From NCBI GenBank assembly GCA_023398855.1, contig JAEWRS010000180.1:1-8390 (forward strand): 8,390 bases of DNA, in the 5' to 3' direction. The notes under the pieces are model-generated. The model was not told the origin of the DNA, did not search any database, and saw nothing but the letters and a program-made list of their open reading frames with translations. The stretch is from Bacillota bacterium (GTDB lineage Bacteria; Bacillota; Clostridia; Lachnospirales; Lachnospiraceae). Each line of letters begins with the position of its first letter. Position 1 is the stretch's first letter. The translations under genes were made by a program, and so were the position numbers. Shown here one piece after another: positions 6,801 to 8,390 of this stretch.

Positions 6801-7472
6801 ATGGGTTTTGCTCCAATTGAGAATGAACGATTATCAGATAAGGTTGTACGGGTTATCATGGAACAGATAAAAGACGGAACGTTACAACCTGGAGATAAAT
6901 TACCAAATGAACTTGATCTGGCTGATGAATTTTGCGTAAGCAGAGGAATTCTAAGAGAAGCCCTGACCATATTACAAGCTAGAAATTATATTTGCAGAAA
7001 GCCGAAAGAAGGTACATTTGTCAATCCTAATATTTTAGATATTTTGAGTGTTTCTGCAGGAATTACATTAAAAGAAGGTACTTACAGCGATTTAATTGAA
7101 ATGCGCATTTGCTTAGAACAAAGAACCGTGGAAAAAATCATTGAAACTGCATCTGATGAGGAGATTGCAGAATTATATGATCTGATATCAGAAACGGACA
7201 CAAAAAAAGGAGCGCGTTCCATTGATCACTATTTTCACTATCGTCTTGCAGAGCTTTCCCATAATGCAATGTTTATGAATTTTATTGATTCCTATTATGA
7301 TATCATTGATGAGGTCGCTGCCCATACAACTAAAAATGCAAACAGAAGACAGGAAATCAATAAAGAACATGGTGAGATAATTCAGGCGCTTAAGGAAAGA
7401 AATAAAGAAAAGGCAAAAGAGGCGGTTGTAGGCCATCTTAAAAATGTATTACAAAATATTAAAAACGGTTGA
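6801..7472 (+). CDS. GntR family transcriptional regulator, FadR subfamily (FCD domain)
   Basis: This is a 223-residue ligand-responsive DNA-binding regulator. The N-terminal winged helix-turn-helix (about residues 7-72) shows the typical GntR path: LSDKVVRVIMEQIKDG, LQPGDKLPNELDLADEF, CVSRGILREALTIL and the wing KPKEGTFV. The C-terminal half (about 85-220) is an all-helical FCD domain with the metal/ligand-binding set D142-x3-H146, H190 and H212 in the usual spacing. I choose the ATG at 6801 because GCGAGG at 6788-6793 lies seven bases before it; an ATG at 6783 would add six residues but has a weaker site. It has its own promoter and terminator and follows the ARH/transport operon directly, which makes it the likely local regulator. 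FadR-type regulators usually sense small organic acids or sugar acids. The regulatory target and ligand are inference. Confidence 0.93.
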   Translation: MGFAPIENERLSDKVVRVIMEQIKDGTLQPGDKLPNELDLADEFCVSRGILREALTILQARNYICRKPKEGTFVNPNILDILSVSAGITLKEGTYSDLIEMRICLEQRTVEKIIETASDEEIAELYDLISETDTKKGARSIDHYFHYRLAELSHNAMFMNFIDSYYDIIDEVAAHTTKNANRRQEINKEHGEIIQALKERNKEKAKEAVVGHLKNVLQNIKNG

Positions 7473-7476
7473 GAAC

Positions 7477-7530
7477 ATACCTCCAAGCTGATGTAAATGT
7501 TAGAATAACTCAGTTTGGAGGTATTTTTAT
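7477..7530 (+). terminator. Rho-independent terminator after the GntR gene
   Basis: ATACCTCCAAGCTGA (7477-7491) pairs with TCAGTTTGGAGGTAT (7510-7524) as a 15-bp stem with one G-T wobble and an 18-base loop, followed by TTTTTAT. It begins four bases after the GntR stop and separates the regulator from the next gene. Confidence 0.92.
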
Positions 7531-7581
7531 AACGGAAAAAATAATAGTAAAGCTGATATCATGAAATAATGATAAATATGA

Positions 7582-7589
7582 AAGGGGTG
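7582..7589 (+). promoter_or_regulatory. Ribosome binding site of the PEP-synthase-like gene
   Basis: AAGGGGTG lies four bases before the ATG at 7594 and fixes this start. I see no clear -35/-10 pair between the terminator at 7530 and this site, though the stretch is AT-rich. Confidence 0.6.
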
Positions 7590-7593
7590 TGCT

Positions 7594-8390
7594 ATGAATT
7601 TACACGATAAAGTAAGTACCGGTTTAAATGGCTTTGATCAGGTAATTGACCACCTTCGGCTTGGCGATAATGTAGTCTGGCAGGCGGATTCAGTCTCTGA
7701 CTATAAGAAAATGGCTGATCATTTTGTTGTAAAGGCTAAGACGGAGCATATGAGATTGGTTTATATCCGTTTTGCCAGTCATGAACAAATCCTGGATGAC
7801 AGCCAGGATATCCAGGTATATGTCATTGATGCCAGTAAAGGGTATGAAAGCTTTACTACAGAAATATACAATCTGATTAAAAAAGAAGGGAAAAGGGTTC
7901 TGTATGTGTTTGATTGTCTGACTGATCTGCTAAGGTACTGGCATTCTGATTTGATGATCGGCAATTTTTTTAAGGCCACCTGCCCATATCTATATGAACT
8001 GGATACGGTGGCTTACTTTGCTATTATGAGAAACTTTCATACCTACAGCACAATTGCAGGTATTCGTGAAACAACTCAGCTTTTACTTGATATATATGAG
8101 GTAAACAATAAAACATACATTCACCCGCTCAAGGTATGGCAGCGGTATTCGCCTACCATGTTTTTCCCACATTTGATTCAAGGCCAGGAGGCTGTATGCA
8201 TCACGGCCAGTTCAGATGCTTCTGAACTGTTTACCAATATTCAGCGGGGGGAAAACAGGCTTGATTATTGGAATGTTATTTTTAACCGGGCAAAAAAAGT
8301 GTTACATGGTTCACTTAAGCAGCAGGAAGAAACGAAGAAGCACTTAATGTATATGCTGATAGGCAGTGATTCCAGAATGTTTGAACTGTG
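7594..8390 (+). CDS. PEP-synthase-like / PEP-pyruvate-binding protein, N-terminal part with degenerate KaiC-like domain (partial)
   Basis: The frame is open from an ATG with a good ribosome binding site to the window end, giving 265 complete codons. The start, VSTGLNGFDQVIDHLRLGDNVVWQ, matches the opening of KaiC/RecA-like ATPases (S-T-G-hydrophobic-x-G-hydrophobic-D), but the following Walker A loop is absent (GDNVVWQADSVSDY). A beta strand VYVIDAS and a Walker-B-like RVLYVFDCLTDLL (residues about 102-114) follow, then YLYELDTVAYFAIMRNFHTYSTIAGIRETTQLLLDIYE and the segment PLKVWQRYSPTMFFPHLI. From memory this is the N-terminal module of the long Clostridia proteins annotated as PEP synthase or pyruvate, phosphate dikinase-like, with ATP-grasp and swivelling phosphohistidine domains further on; those would lie beyond the window. 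It is separated from the regulator by a terminator, so it is probably not part of the glycoside operon. Confidence 0.72.
   Translation, partial: MNLHDKVSTGLNGFDQVIDHLRLGDNVVWQADSVSDYKKMADHFVVKAKTEHMRLVYIRFASHEQILDDSQDIQVYVIDASKGYESFTTEIYNLIKKEGKRVLYVFDCLTDLLRYWHSDLMIGNFFKATCPYLYELDTVAYFAIMRNFHTYSTIAGIRETTQLLLDIYEVNNKTYIHPLKVWQRYSPTMFFPHLIQGQEAVCITASSDASELFTNIQRGENRLDYWNVIFNRAKKVLHGSLKQQEETKKHLMYMLIGSDSRMFEL

Noticed and set aside
1..8390. CRISPR arrays, tRNA/rRNA genes, insertion sequences or attachment sites
   Set aside because: No direct repeat arrays, tRNA-like cloverleaf, transposase motifs or terminal inverted repeats were seen by eye on either strand.

Overview
The window reads as a piece of a low-to-moderate-GC Firmicute chromosome, most likely a Clostridia/Lachnospiraceae-type gut or anaerobe genome. 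The basis is a CUT1 sugar transporter of the LplB/LplC/lipoprotein type with no ATPase gene of its own, strong AGGAGG-like ribosome binding sites, a TTGACT/TATAAT promoter, and a downstream gene whose N-terminus resembles the unusual PEP-synthase-like proteins I associate with Lachnospiraceae. This is a judgement from style, not a database result. All supportable genes lie on the + strand.

Layout: (1) 1-120 is the 3' end of an upstream gene, possibly a PfkB-type sugar kinase. (2) 139-3493 holds two ABC permeases and a substrate-binding lipoprotein, a complete carbohydrate importer except for the ATPase. (3) 3514-4503 is an ADP-ribosylglycohydrolase (ARH) family enzyme with intact metal-binding motifs. 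(4) 4504-4565 carries a perfect 11-bp hairpin without a T-tract. (5) 4566-6668 is one 700-codon reading frame for a second, divergent ARH enzyme fused to two beta-sandwich-like modules. It is cut by a single in-frame TAA at 5811-5813, so only the catalytic part is expected as the first product. (6) 6721-7530 is a self-contained unit: consensus promoter, GntR/FadR-type regulator and Rho-independent terminator. (7) 7594 to the window end is the N-terminal part of a PEP-synthase-like protein that begins with a degenerate KaiC/RecA-like domain.

How they fit together: genes 1 to 5 are spaced 3 to 63 bases apart on one strand with no clear internal terminator, so they look like one catabolic operon. 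The transporter would import a glycoside or glycosylated nucleoside-like compound, the two ARH-fold hydrolases would cleave it (classically at a ribosyl linkage), and a kinase upstream might phosphorylate the released sugar. The GntR regulator immediately downstream, with its own promoter, is the natural candidate for ligand-controlled repression. The substrate is not known from sequence. The two most interesting points are the pairing of two unlike ARH enzymes with a CUT1 importer, and the lone stop codon that splits the second enzyme from its C-terminal modules.
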